Assembly: GCA_046728155.1 (NCBI GenBank)
Contig: JBKPDY010000166.1
Span: 1 to 25,134 of the forward strand
Reading direction: 5' to 3'
Source of the DNA: CAWDLX01 sp046728155
GTDB taxonomy: Bacteria > Actinomycetota > Actinomycetes > Mycobacteriales > Micromonosporaceae
DNA length: 25,134 nt
The position numbers and the translations under genes are program-made. Shown in pieces: positions 1 to 7,778 of the stretch; positions within the stretch are counted from its first letter, which is position 1, and each line of letters opens with the position of its first letter. The notes below the pieces were generated by a model. The model was given only the letters and a program-made list of their open reading frames with translations, was not told the origin of the DNA and did no database searches.

Positions 1-90
1 GCGCCGCCGGATGGTCAGCCAGGCGCCGATGGCGAGCGCGACGACCACCAGGCCGACGACGATCAGAATGACTAATCCAGCAGTGGACAT
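1..90 (-). CDS. Small single-pass membrane protein (3' end beyond window)
   Basis: The minus strand shows an ATG at 90-88 preceded by a strong ribosome binding site (GGAGG, about 5 bases upstream). The visible 30 residues start MSTAGLVILIVVG, run as one hydrophobic helix to about residue 26, and then show a positive stretch (TIRRR). The reading frame stays open to the window edge, so the protein continues to the left. It looks like a short membrane-anchored protein with a cytoplasmic basic segment after the helix. I do not recognise a family from this fragment. It is divergent from the PAP2 gene that follows. Confidence 0.6.
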   Translation of the reverse strand, partial: MSTAGLVILIVVGLVVVALAIGAWLTIRRR

Positions 91-255
91 GGTTGCCTCC
101 TTACTGGTACGTATTCCCAGATCGCATGGATTCCAACCTGACCGCGCAACTCGGGTATCGGCACCCCCCATCAACGGTCATTTACGGCGTCTCGGCGACT
201 CAGGCGCGGCTTGACCCTCGGTGTAGTCGGTGGACTGCCTGGGCATACAGTCCGT

Positions 256-1845
256 ATGTCGTGGGCGTCTGTACGTTCTCGTGCCGGTCTGCTCCCTCTG
301 GTCGGGGTGAGCGCGTCGGCGTTGGTGTTCGCTGTGTTGCTGATCTTCGTGCGGACCCAGTGGGCTCCGCTGGAAACGCTCGACCATGGCCTGGCTGCCG
401 ATCTCAATAACGGCGTGTCCGGCCACACGCTTCTCGTGAACGTCGCGAGTGTCGTCTCGTGGTTTGGCAGCAACGGCGTACTGTGGTGTGTCGTCCTTGC
501 CGGCGCTGTCATCGCGGGCGTGCGTGGTCGATACCGGCTGGCGATCTATCTGCTCGCCGCTGGTGCCGGCGCCCTGGTCCTGGACCCAGTCCTGAAGGCT
601 CTGGTTGGCCGGGTACGTCCGGTCGTGCCGCATCCGGTGTCCTACGGCACCGGCAACAGCTTCCCGAGCGGCCATTCGCTTGGCTCGATGATCTGCTATG
701 GTGCGCTGCTTCTGGTGTTCCTGCCGGTCATCGCGCCGCGTTTCCGTACGGTATCCAGGATCGTTGTTGGTGTCCTGATCACGGCGATCGGAGTCAGCCG
801 GGTAATCCTCGGGGTCCACTACCTCTCCGATGTGGTTGGGGCCTGGGCGGTCGGCGTCGCGTGGCTCGGCCTAACGGCGTATGCGTTCGAACTGATGCGC
901 CAACAGTCCGCCGAACCGGTGACCCACCCGCTCGGCGAGGGCCTGGAGCCTGAGGCGGCCAGAGATCTGAAGCCGGCCGATCCGCAACCGTTGGCGCGAC
1001 GCCATCTGGGCCGATCCGCTGCCGGTGTGGTCGTGGCATGGGTGCTGATCCTGGGAGTCGTGGTCGGCATCGGTGAGCTGGTCGTCAAATACGGCACCGG
1101 GGACATCGCCGGCGATCATTCGATCCCGCACTGGTTCGCAGCGCACCGAACTCCGGCCTGGACCTGGTGGAGCGAGGCTTTCTCCGCCCTCGGCGCGACC
1201 CAGATGATCCTCATCGTCGCGGTCACGACCTGCGTGGTGGCCCTCGCCGTTACCCGACGCTGGTGGCCGGTCCTGTTCATCGCCACTCTCATGATCGGCG
1301 AATTGGGCCTGTTCCTCACTGCCGCGGCAATCGTGAAGCGGCCACGGCCCGACGTCACGCAGCTCGATCCGCAGCTGCCCACGTCGGCGTTCCCGTCCGG
1401 GCACGTCGCCGCGACGTGCTGTATCTATGGCGGCGCGGCGGTTCTGGTCATCGGACACGCCCGAGGCTGGTGGCGTTGGCTGTTCCTGGTTCCGGCGATC
1501 GCGATGCCGGTCCTGGTCGCGACCTCGCGTATCTACCGCGGCGAGCACCACCCCACCGATGTGATAGGCAGCTTCGTCTTCGCGGCGCTGTGGATTCCCG
1601 CGATGTACCTTCTGATTCGGCCGAGCACGAGGCGAGCCGTAGATGCCGTCGCCGGCCGGCATGCAGACGCCAGCGCGGCGCCTCCACGGCCTGGAGAACT
1701 CATGGGCGTCGGGAACCGGGCGCCGGCCGCGAGCGAACGTCGCGACCCAGCCGCCGCGGTCGACGAACGCCACACCGAAGATGCGGCTGCCGACGGCAAC
1801 GCCGCCGCCGCGCATCCGCACGGTAAACCGGCCTTGTGGCCATAG
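256..1845 (+). CDS. Integral membrane protein with two PAP2-type phosphatase domains
   Basis: A 529-residue protein with two complete PAP2 (type 2 phosphatidic acid phosphatase) domains. Domain 1 has K114-x6-RP(121-122), PSGH at 137-140 and SR-x5-H-x3-D at 181-192. Domain 2 has RPRP at 362-365, PSGH at 380-383 and SR-x5-H-x3-D at 424-435. Many membrane helices surround these motifs, and a hydrophilic linker of about 45 residues (212-255) joins the halves. PAP2 enzymes remove phosphate from lipid phosphates such as phosphatidic acid or undecaprenyl diphosphate at the membrane, using a histidine nucleophile. In domain 2 the lysine expected six residues before RP is Ala357, although a lysine lies at 361. 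The last 65 residues are polar and low in complexity. The ATG at 256 was chosen because the protein then starts just before the first helix; a TTG at 211 is possible. Exact substrate is unknown. Confidence 0.9.
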   Translation: MSWASVRSRAGLLPLVGVSASALVFAVLLIFVRTQWAPLETLDHGLAADLNNGVSGHTLLVNVASVVSWFGSNGVLWCVVLAGAVIAGVRGRYRLAIYLLAAGAGALVLDPVLKALVGRVRPVVPHPVSYGTGNSFPSGHSLGSMICYGALLLVFLPVIAPRFRTVSRIVVGVLITAIGVSRVILGVHYLSDVVGAWAVGVAWLGLTAYAFELMRQQSAEPVTHPLGEGLEPEAARDLKPADPQPLARRHLGRSAAGVVVAWVLILGVVVGIGELVVKYGTGDIAGDHSIPHWFAAHRTPAWTWWSEAFSALGATQMILIVAVTTCVVALAVTRRWWPVLFIATLMIGELGLFLTAAAIVKRPRPDVTQLDPQLPTSAFPSGHVAATCCIYGGAAVLVIGHARGWWRWLFLVPAIAMPVLVATSRIYRGEHHPTDVIGSFVFAALWIPAMYLLIRPSTRRAVDAVAGRHADASAAPPRPGELMGVGNRAPAASERRDPAAAVDERHTEDAAADGNAAAAHPHGKPALWP

Positions 1846-1937
1846 GTCACCGGCTCCCGGATCAGTCCGAAGTGGATAGTTAGCCCCGCCGGGGGTCAAG
1901 CGAAGGATCAACATTCGTTGAATGGTCGGCGTGCACG

Positions 1938-1963
1938 GTTTCACGTGCGACCACCAGGGGTAC
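1938..1963 (+). promoter_or_regulatory. Predicted SigB/SigF-type stress promoter
   Basis: GTTT at 1938-1941 is followed by 16 bases and then GGGTAC at 1958-1963. This matches the actinobacterial general-stress sigma factor consensus (GTTT, 15-17 bases, GGGTAT/C). A transcript starting about 7 bases downstream would begin within a few bases of the ATG at 1973, so the mRNA would be leaderless or nearly so. It would drive the DUF1206 and PLD genes. The call rests on motif match and position only. Confidence 0.5.
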
Positions 1964-1972
1964 GTACGACGC

Positions 1973-2794
1973 ATGACAGCTACGCAGGTGGCCGGCCGCA
2001 CCGCGCGCCGGGCGAGCAACAGCCGCGCGCTGGAGCTGTTGACCCGGGTGGGTTTTGTTGGATATGGCCTGTTCCATCTGGCGATCGCGTGGCTTGCTCT
2101 GCAGATCGCGCTCGGTCACGGCGCGGAATCCGGTGACCAGTCCGGGGCGTTCCAACTGTTGAACGGGCAGCCGGGTGGCAAGGTTCTGCTGATCGGCGTC
2201 ATCGGGGGTCTCATCGCCATGGCGGTGTGGCAGCTCCTGCTCGCCGCGGTTGGACACCAGGAGGAAACCGGTCGCGGTCGGGTCGTGGAACGTCTTGGCT
2301 CGCTGGCCCGCACCATCATCTACGCCGTGTTGGCGTGGACCGCGATCGGTGTCGTGTCAGGCGCGCCAACCTCCAGCGCGGCGCAACAGACGAAGGCTAC
2401 CGCCGGAATCCTCGCCGATCCGGCCGGACGCTGGCTTGTCGGCCTGGCCGCGGTGGTCGTGCTCACGGTGGCGGTCGGCATGATCGTCTACGGTGCCCGT
2501 CGGTCGTTCGAGAAGAAGCTGCGCCTCGCGCAGATGAGTTCCCGCGTGCGCGATGTCGTGACCCGCCTGGGGCAGGTCGGCTATATCTCCAAGGGTGTCG
2601 CGTTCGGCATCGTCGGGGTGCTGTTGTTCGATGTCGCCGTCATCGACACCGCCGCCCGGTCGGCTGGCCTCGACGCGGCGCTGCACACGTTGACCAGGCA
2701 GCCGTTCGGGCGGTACCTGCTGATCCTAGTTGCGATCGGGTTCGCCGCGCATGGGGTGTTCTGTTTCTGCGAGTCGAAGTACCGCAAGGTGTAG
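1973..2794 (+). CDS. DUF1206 family membrane protein
   Basis: The 273-residue protein has the DUF1206 pattern of three repeats, each with two membrane helices and a conserved Arg-x-Gly-x-x-x-(Tyr/Lys)-Gly type start: TRVGFVGYGLFH near residue 25, RLGSLARTIIY near 108 and RLGQVGYISKG near 200. That gives about six transmembrane segments with short loops and a charged cytoplasmic stretch (RRSFEKKLRLAQ) before the third repeat. The biochemical function of DUF1206 is not known to me. An upstream in-frame ATG at 1922 would overlap the predicted promoter, so the ATG at 1973 is preferred. The gene ends 2 bp before the phospholipase D-like gene, so the two are probably co-transcribed and translationally coupled. 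Confidence 0.88.
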   Translation: MTATQVAGRTARRASNSRALELLTRVGFVGYGLFHLAIAWLALQIALGHGAESGDQSGAFQLLNGQPGGKVLLIGVIGGLIAMAVWQLLLAAVGHQEETGRGRVVERLGSLARTIIYAVLAWTAIGVVSGAPTSSAAQQTKATAGILADPAGRWLVGLAAVVVLTVAVGMIVYGARRSFEKKLRLAQMSSRVRDVVTRLGQVGYISKGVAFGIVGVLLFDVAVIDTAARSAGLDAALHTLTRQPFGRYLLILVAIGFAAHGVFCFCESKYRKV

Positions 2795-2796
2795 CC

Positions 2797-4428
2797 ATGT
2801 CAGCATCCGTTACCCGGACACTGGGGGCGCGAGCCAGCTCCGACGTTCCCGACGTGACCGATTGGCTCCTCGGGACAACCGAACGCGGCAACGAAGCGAC
2901 CGACCTGGATCGCCGTCACGACTCGGGGCGTTCGTGGACGACCGGCAATACGGTGACGCCGTTGGTGCATGGCGCAGCGTATTTCAGCGAACTCGTCGAG
3001 GAGATCGGCGCGACCGGCGCCGGCGACCTGCTGCTGTTCACCGACTGGCGGGGCGACCCCGACGAACGCCTGCGCGGGCCCGGGACGGAGGTGTCGCGGC
3101 TATTGTGCGAGGCCGCTGCCCGTGGCGTGCTGGTGCGGGGACTTGTCTGGCGGTCCCATTGGGACCGGTTCAGGTTCAGCGCTACCGAGAACCGGCACCT
3201 GGGCGAGGAGATCGAGCAAGCCGGCGGGAGGTGTCTGCGCGATATGCGGGTGCGGATGGGTGGATCACACCACCAGAAGATGGTGGTGATCCGTCACCGT
3301 GACGATCCCGCTCATGATGTCGCCTACGTCGGCGGGATCGACCTGTGCCACAGCCGCCGTGACGACGGCAGCCATCACGGTGACCATCAGGCACAGGCCA
3401 TCGCCTCCGAATACGGTGCGCACCCGCCGTGGCACGATATCCAATTCGCCATCCGTGGTCCCGCGGTCGGTGACGTTGAGGCGAGTTTCCGGGAACGGTG
3501 GAACGATCCATCACCGCTGTCACGCAATCCGATCGTCCGCCTTCAGGACCTGTTCGAACGCGAAGACACCGACGCCAGTGCCCTGCCTCAGCAACTACCG
3601 GACCCACCGCCATCACCCGCGCAGCGCGGTGAACGGCATCAGATCGTGCAGATACTGCGCACGTATCCGTACCGGCGCCACGGCTACCCGTTCGCACCCA
3701 ACGGGGAGCGCAGCATCGCCCGCGCCTACAACAAGGCGGTCAGTCGTGCCGGGTCGCTGATCTATGTCGAGGATCAGTACCTGTGGTCCGCGCAGGTGGT
3801 GGAATCACTCGCCGGCGCACTCGCCGCCTCACCCCAGTTGCGCCTCATCGCGGTCGTGCCCCTTCACCCCGACCAAGGTGGGATAGGCGGTGCCATGCAG
3901 GTTGTGGGACGCAGGCTGGCCCTCGACCTCCTGCGGGAGGCCGGTGGCGCCAGGTTCGCAGTGTACGGGCTGGAGAACCGGCAGGGGACTCCGGTCTATG
4001 TGCACGCGAAGGCGTGTGTCATCGACGACATTTGGACCTGCGTCGGCTCGGACAACCTGAATCTGCGGTCGTGGACCCACGACTCGGAACTCTCCTGCGC
4101 TGTCGTCGACGACACCAGCCGACCCGGGGACGGGTTCGGCCAGCGCCTCCGATTGACCCTGTCGCGTGAGCACCTCGACCGGGTCGCCGGCGACGACGCT
4201 GACCTTCGTGAGCCCGCAGCGGCGTTTGCCGCGTTCCAAACTGCGGCACTACGCCTGGACGCGTGGCATACCGCCGGTCGACGCGGCGAGCGACCCGCCG
4301 GCCGGCTGCGCACCTACCAACTGCCGGCACTGGCCATGCGCCAACGGTTGTTGGCCGTCCCGATGTATCGCTTGGCCGCCGATCCGGACGGCCGCCCGCG
4401 TTCACTGCGCCGCCAGGGACAGTTCTGA
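2797..4428 (+). CDS. Phospholipase D superfamily protein (two HKD motifs)
   Basis: A 543-residue soluble-looking protein of the PLD/cardiolipin synthase superfamily. The second catalytic motif is canonical: H403-A-K405 with D410, followed by GSDNLN at 417-422. The first is H159-Q-K161 in SHHQKMVVI, then an unusual RHRDDP stretch and GGIDL at 179-183 instead of D and GS. Such enzymes hydrolyse or transfer phosphatidyl groups through a phosphohistidine, with one HKD motif from each half. Regions such as FAPNGERS and YVEDQYLWS resemble eukaryotic-type PLD proteins found in bacteria. No signal peptide or membrane helix is obvious. The ATG at 2797 follows the upstream stop by 2 bp, which implies translational coupling. 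Phospholipid is the likely substrate; nuclease or synthase activity cannot be excluded. Confidence 0.88.
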   Translation: MSASVTRTLGARASSDVPDVTDWLLGTTERGNEATDLDRRHDSGRSWTTGNTVTPLVHGAAYFSELVEEIGATGAGDLLLFTDWRGDPDERLRGPGTEVSRLLCEAAARGVLVRGLVWRSHWDRFRFSATENRHLGEEIEQAGGRCLRDMRVRMGGSHHQKMVVIRHRDDPAHDVAYVGGIDLCHSRRDDGSHHGDHQAQAIASEYGAHPPWHDIQFAIRGPAVGDVEASFRERWNDPSPLSRNPIVRLQDLFEREDTDASALPQQLPDPPPSPAQRGERHQIVQILRTYPYRRHGYPFAPNGERSIARAYNKAVSRAGSLIYVEDQYLWSAQVVESLAGALAASPQLRLIAVVPLHPDQGGIGGAMQVVGRRLALDLLREAGGARFAVYGLENRQGTPVYVHAKACVIDDIWTCVGSDNLNLRSWTHDSELSCAVVDDTSRPGDGFGQRLRLTLSREHLDRVAGDDADLREPAAAFAAFQTAALRLDAWHTAGRRGERPAGRLRTYQLPALAMRQRLLAVPMYRLAADPDGRPRSLRRQGQF

Positions 4429-4429
4429 C

Positions 4430-4444
4430 CCGGGATCACCCCGG
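4430..4444 (+). terminator. Short hairpin after the PLD gene
   Basis: CCGGG and CCCGG arms with a five-base ATCAC loop lie directly after the PLD stop codon. There is no T run, which is common for actinobacterial terminators. Five base pairs is a weak stem, so this is tentative. Confidence 0.25.
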
Positions 4445-5724
4445 CGGATCGATCGAGCTACATGCCACTGTCGGCGTAGTATCAAGCGAAACGCTTCGCG
4501 TGCCGGTGCCGATCCCAGCATCGCCGGCCCCCTCTGCCGCCTCCCGGACCTCGCGGCCATGACTGGTGACTTCCGGCGCCTCAGCAGACGCGCCGACGGT
4601 GTCGGCACAGCTACGCTATACCACGAGGCACGTCGATGACGGTGACGATTCTCGCCGAACCGCTTGCTCCGACGGCCCATACCCGGCCGAACGGCGTATC
4701 CAAAAGTGCAGCGACGTCACGCGTCGGCCACGGCCGCGCACCCGCACTTCTCTTGGCCACACCGCCAACCGGTGCGCGCGCCCGCGAATGCTCAACGGCT
4801 ACCGCGTGCACCCAACGACCCGCCAGGCAGCGAGTCTGGGGCCGCCAGCCGTGACGCAGCGAGTCCTGCCCAGGACGCGGGCGCAATGTGGCCGGACCCG
4901 CCGAGGACTTCTACGATTTCCAAGTAAACCGGCCGACGATCCCGGCCCGATTGCCTTGGCTTGGACTAACAACACGTCTACCGGGGTCCCACGGGGCAGG
5001 GTGAGGAGAGCCCGGCCGGCATCTGTAGACGAACATCCGCGGGGTCGTGGGAGGCGCGCCAACGCCCTACGTCACGCCCGCGACATTTGTCCTCGGAGCG
5101 TCCCGGCGAAATGATCGACTGCGGCTAGAGAAACCTGAGACGCCAGCTCGGAGTTTCCGGGTGGCGCTGCATCCATGGGGCCTGCGGCCGGCGGGACTGC
5201 ACCTTTGCGGGCAGCGATAATTAGCGTTGCCTTATACATCAACGCAACGGGTGCTGGGGCGAGGACGGCGAATCGGTGCTGGCGACGAAGATTCTCGGCT
5301 CGGCACTCCCGGCCGCGGGCCGGTGTTCCCCGCTGTCGGCGGTCACATCCTAGCTAGCTAGCGTCACGCGGGGCGTTCGCGACTACAGCCCTGAGCGGGA
5401 ATCGCGCCGGGATTGTATTTAGTGGTTGGCGCAGACGCCGCGCTGCTGATTCAGCGAGTACGCGACCAATTCCGCGTTCCGGAAGTCGGCGCTTTCAAAC
5501 CGCCGTCAGATACGTCGGCGACATCAATGGCGAGTCCGCGCCGGCGGTCTGCCAAATATCACGAGTCGGTCTTCATGCTCGCCGGTGACTTCTTCGAGCG
5601 TGTCGAGTAACGCCAATGGCGAGGGGCGCTCTGTTGGGGCGCTGCCCACTTCGGTCATTCTCCAAGGTCGGGGATTGATGGTGGGGGTGCCGGTTACGGC
5701 GCTCATACCGGCCGAGCGTTGCGA
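4445..5724. other. 1.3 kb gap without a convincing gene
   Basis: Open frames here give only arginine-, proline- and serine-rich translations without family resemblance. The best gene-like start is an ATG at 4636 with a weak GAGG upstream, giving a 72-residue product starting MTVTILAEPLAP. Its composition soon becomes random, so it may be the remains of a gene. A TTG-started frame at 5413-5610 is similarly doubtful. The palindrome CTAGCTAGCTAG lies at 5350-5361. The region separates the plus-strand PLD operon from the 3' end of the minus-strand kinase gene. Confidence 0.5.
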
Positions 5725-7272
5725 TCAAGCCCCTCTGTTGCCGTGCGAGTGCTTAACGTGCGGCTTGTGAAGGCGGGATGGTTGCCTTTCAGGTGGCACC
5801 CGTGCGATGGTCACCACCGCATCGGGCGATTGCGCGGCGGTGCGCAGGGTGACGGTGGCGTCGCAGCGTTTGCCGTTGAGGGTCAATCCGGTGGGCGGCT
5901 GGATCGCTGCGACGCCGTATCGGCCGCTCAGCGTCAGCGAAACCGGCACCCCGGACGCCAGCGCATGCGCGTTCGTTACCGTCACTTGGCGGCCCTGCTG
6001 GCCGACGCGTATCTGGGGTGCGTTGGCTACCTGCGGCGTGCCTGCGGTGGCCGGGCTGGCGCCCACCAGGGATTCGCCGCCGGGCAGCGAAAACCGCAAG
6101 GTCCATTGATCGATGGGCTCACGCGCGGTGCTGGTTACCGTCATCACGGCATCAAATTGATGATCTTTCGTTGGGCTGGTGATGTAGGTGATCGAGCACG
6201 ACCCTGGGTTGGTGGTGTCGGCCTGCGCAACAACGGTCTGCGGGCCAGTGGGATACCGGAGGTATCCGAGCACGAGGACCGCGCACAGCGCGGCGGTGGC
6301 TGCCAGGACGCGCCGAGCCGGCAGGTACCGCCGTGGTCTGCTGACCTCGATCGGGATGGTCATGATTTCGCCGTTGCGGTCGGCTGGCGGTTCGGGAATC
6401 TGACCCAGCCGAGGCATCGCGGCGGCGATGCGTTGCACCTCGCGGGACAGGATCTGGGCCAGTTCGGCGGCCGACGGGCGATGCTGCGGTTCGCGGGCCA
6501 GGCATTGGTGGCAGGCTTCCTCGATGGCCAGGGGCAGGCCCAGGGGCGGCAGGCGGCGCGGCTCCAGGTGGGTGTGGGCGTAGAGCACTTCGGCGACAGT
6601 TCGTGCGTCCCAGGGCAGGCGTCCGGCCAGGCAGCGGTAGAGGACAAGTCCCGCGGCGTAGACATCGGCGCAGGCGGTGACGTGGCCTCGGATGAGGCGT
6701 TCGGGTGCCAGATAATGTGGGGTGCCGACGATGTCGCCGTCGACGTGGTTGTGACTGTCGCCGATCAGGGCCGAGATGCCGAAGTCGAGGACCTTTACGC
6801 CGGTGGTGGTGAGCATGATGTTGGCTGGGCTGATGTCGTGGTGCACGATCCCGGCCGCGTGCGCGGCGGTCAGGGCCGCCGAGAGTTCCGCGCAGACGCT
6901 CACGGCTTGCCGCCACGGCAACCGGCCGAGGCGTAGCACGTGCGATAGCAGTTCGCCGTCAAGCATCTCCATGACCAGATACGGCGTGACGGCGCCGTCG
7001 TCGGCTCGGTGTACGCCGAAGTCATAGATGGAGGTGATGTTGGGATGGCGTAGCGCTGCAACCGCTCTGGCCTCCAGGAGCAGGCGGCGCGGCAGGGCCG
7101 GGTCGGCGGCCAAGCTCGGGGCGAGCATCTTGACCGCGACCTGCCGTTGCAAGATCTCGTCGTGGGCGTCGAAGACTACCGACATACCGCCGGACCCGAC
7201 CTGTTTGATCAGCCGGTACCGGTCGTCGAGCCGCAGACCGACTTTTGCGATCGGCGCACGGTGCGCGGTCAT
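5725..7272 (-). CDS. Transmembrane Ser/Thr protein kinase with CBM2-like ectodomain
   Basis: A 515-residue receptor-like kinase. Residues 19-275 form a PknB-type Hanks kinase: GSGG glycine loop at 26-29, VAVK with Lys48, catalytic loop HHDISPAN at 144-151, DFG at 163-165 and GTPHYLAPE at 183-191. One membrane helix lies at about 321-340. Residues 357-475 outside the membrane resemble a family 2 carbohydrate-binding module: Cys359 and Cys470 in the expected end-to-end disulphide positions, QWTLRFSLPGG at 389-399, and LTLNGKRC at 463-470. The tail is basic and rich in His. The catalytic loop departs from HRDxKPxN: Arg145 is His and Lys148 is Ser. The ATG overlaps the STAS stop in ATGA, indicating coupled translation with the STAS protein as a likely partner or substrate. 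Kinase and membrane topology are well supported; the ligand is unknown. Confidence 0.92.
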   Translation of the reverse strand: MTAHRAPIAKVGLRLDDRYRLIKQVGSGGMSVVFDAHDEILQRQVAVKMLAPSLAADPALPRRLLLEARAVAALRHPNITSIYDFGVHRADDGAVTPYLVMEMLDGELLSHVLRLGRLPWRQAVSVCAELSAALTAAHAAGIVHHDISPANIMLTTTGVKVLDFGISALIGDSHNHVDGDIVGTPHYLAPERLIRGHVTACADVYAAGLVLYRCLAGRLPWDARTVAEVLYAHTHLEPRRLPPLGLPLAIEEACHQCLAREPQHRPSAAELAQILSREVQRIAAAMPRLGQIPEPPADRNGEIMTIPIEVSRPRRYLPARRVLAATAALCAVLVLGYLRYPTGPQTVVAQADTTNPGSCSITYITSPTKDHQFDAVMTVTSTAREPIDQWTLRFSLPGGESLVGASPATAGTPQVANAPQIRVGQQGRQVTVTNAHALASGVPVSLTLSGRYGVAAIQPPTGLTLNGKRCDATVTLRTAAQSPDAVVTIARVPPERQPSRLHKPHVKHSHGNRGA

Positions 7273-7676
7273 GCGGCCACAGACGTCAACGGAAGGGACG
7301 CGGACAGATCGATGGCGGGCGCAGACGCCCAGTCCGCCGGGATGTCGTCGCGCACAGTGGCGAGCTGATCTAAGAACGTCAGCTCGATGATCCGCCGTGT
7401 CGCCGGGGTAGGCCCGCACAACAGCATCGAGGCCCCGCCGGGCAGCCCTGCGGACACAGCGAACAGGAAGTTGGCGAGGGCTGCGCCGGCGAAGGTGATC
7501 CCGGTCAAGTCGACACACACCAAGGGGCACCTCGTGGCGGCCAGTTGCTGTTCCGCACGGGCGAGGTCGGCCGCGGCGAGCAGGTCGACATCGCCGATGA
7601 TGCGCACGTTCATAGCGCTGCCGCCTGGCGCGGCGGCCACGACGAGGGTCAGGGGTTTGCTGGGCGGATTACTCAT
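7269..7676 (-). CDS. STAS-domain anti-anti-sigma-like protein without the phospho-serine
   Basis: A 135-residue STAS-fold protein like SpoIIAA/RsbV anti-sigma factor antagonists. MNVRIIGDVDLL (22-33) matches the GELD strand and loop. CVDLTGITFAGAALANFL (54-71) matches the second strand and the helix that normally starts with Asp-Ser-Ser. Here that triplet is Gly-Ala-Ala (64-66), so the serine that anti-sigma kinases phosphorylate is absent. The last 30 residues are variable. A good ribosome binding site (GAGGTGAAGT) precedes the ATG. The stop overlaps the kinase ATG by 4 bp, so it is the first gene of a two-gene operon. It may bind a partner constitutively, or scaffold the kinase, instead of acting as a phospho-switch; this is inference. 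Confidence 0.85.
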   Translation of the reverse strand: MSNPPSKPLTLVVAAAPGGSAMNVRIIGDVDLLAAADLARAEQQLAATRCPLVCVDLTGITFAGAALANFLFAVSAGLPGGASMLLCGPTPATRRIIELTFLDQLATVRDDIPADWASAPAIDLSASLPLTSVAA

Positions 7677-7754
7677 ACTTCACCTCTGGCGCATCCTGGC
7701 GGGCTGCCGAGGTCTCGGGCAGAGGTCAATCACTTGGCCCAATACTGGTGAGTG

Positions 7755-7778
7755 TACGCCGCGTCCGGTCGCGGCGTA
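7755..7778. promoter_or_regulatory. Perfect 9-bp inverted repeat in divergent intergenic region
   Basis: TACGCCGCG at 7755-7763 and CGCGGCGTA at 7770-7778 are perfect inverted copies around a 6-base centre. The site lies about 80 bases upstream of the STAS-kinase operon on the minus strand. It sits between two gene starts, not after a gene end, and has no T run, so an operator or mRNA leader structure fits better than a terminator. On the minus strand it would fall between a poor -35 (TTACGC) and a -10-like TACACT. The remaining intergenic sequence, 7677-8143, shows no other convincing element. Confidence 0.4.

Noticed and set aside
153..158. GGGTAT upstream of the PAP2 gene as a SigB/SigF -10 element
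   Set aside because: No GTTT-like -35 lies 15-17 bases upstream, and it is about 100 bases before the start codon.
178..819. Long minus-strand frame opposite the first PAP2 domain
   Set aside because: Its translation is rich in Arg, Asp and Gln without any family pattern; the plus strand carries clear PAP2 motifs over the same bases.
871..2019. 382-codon minus-strand frame opposite the PAP2 gene
   Set aside because: It is a shadow of the high-GC coding strand; composition is unlike a real protein and the plus strand is strongly supported.
4566..5114. 182-codon plus-strand frame in the gap after the PLD gene
   Set aside because: No ribosome binding site, no recognisable domain and a biased Arg/Thr/Pro composition.
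5719..6936. 405-codon plus-strand frame opposite the kinase
   Set aside because: The minus strand contains all kinase motifs; the plus frame is Gly/Arg-rich shadow.
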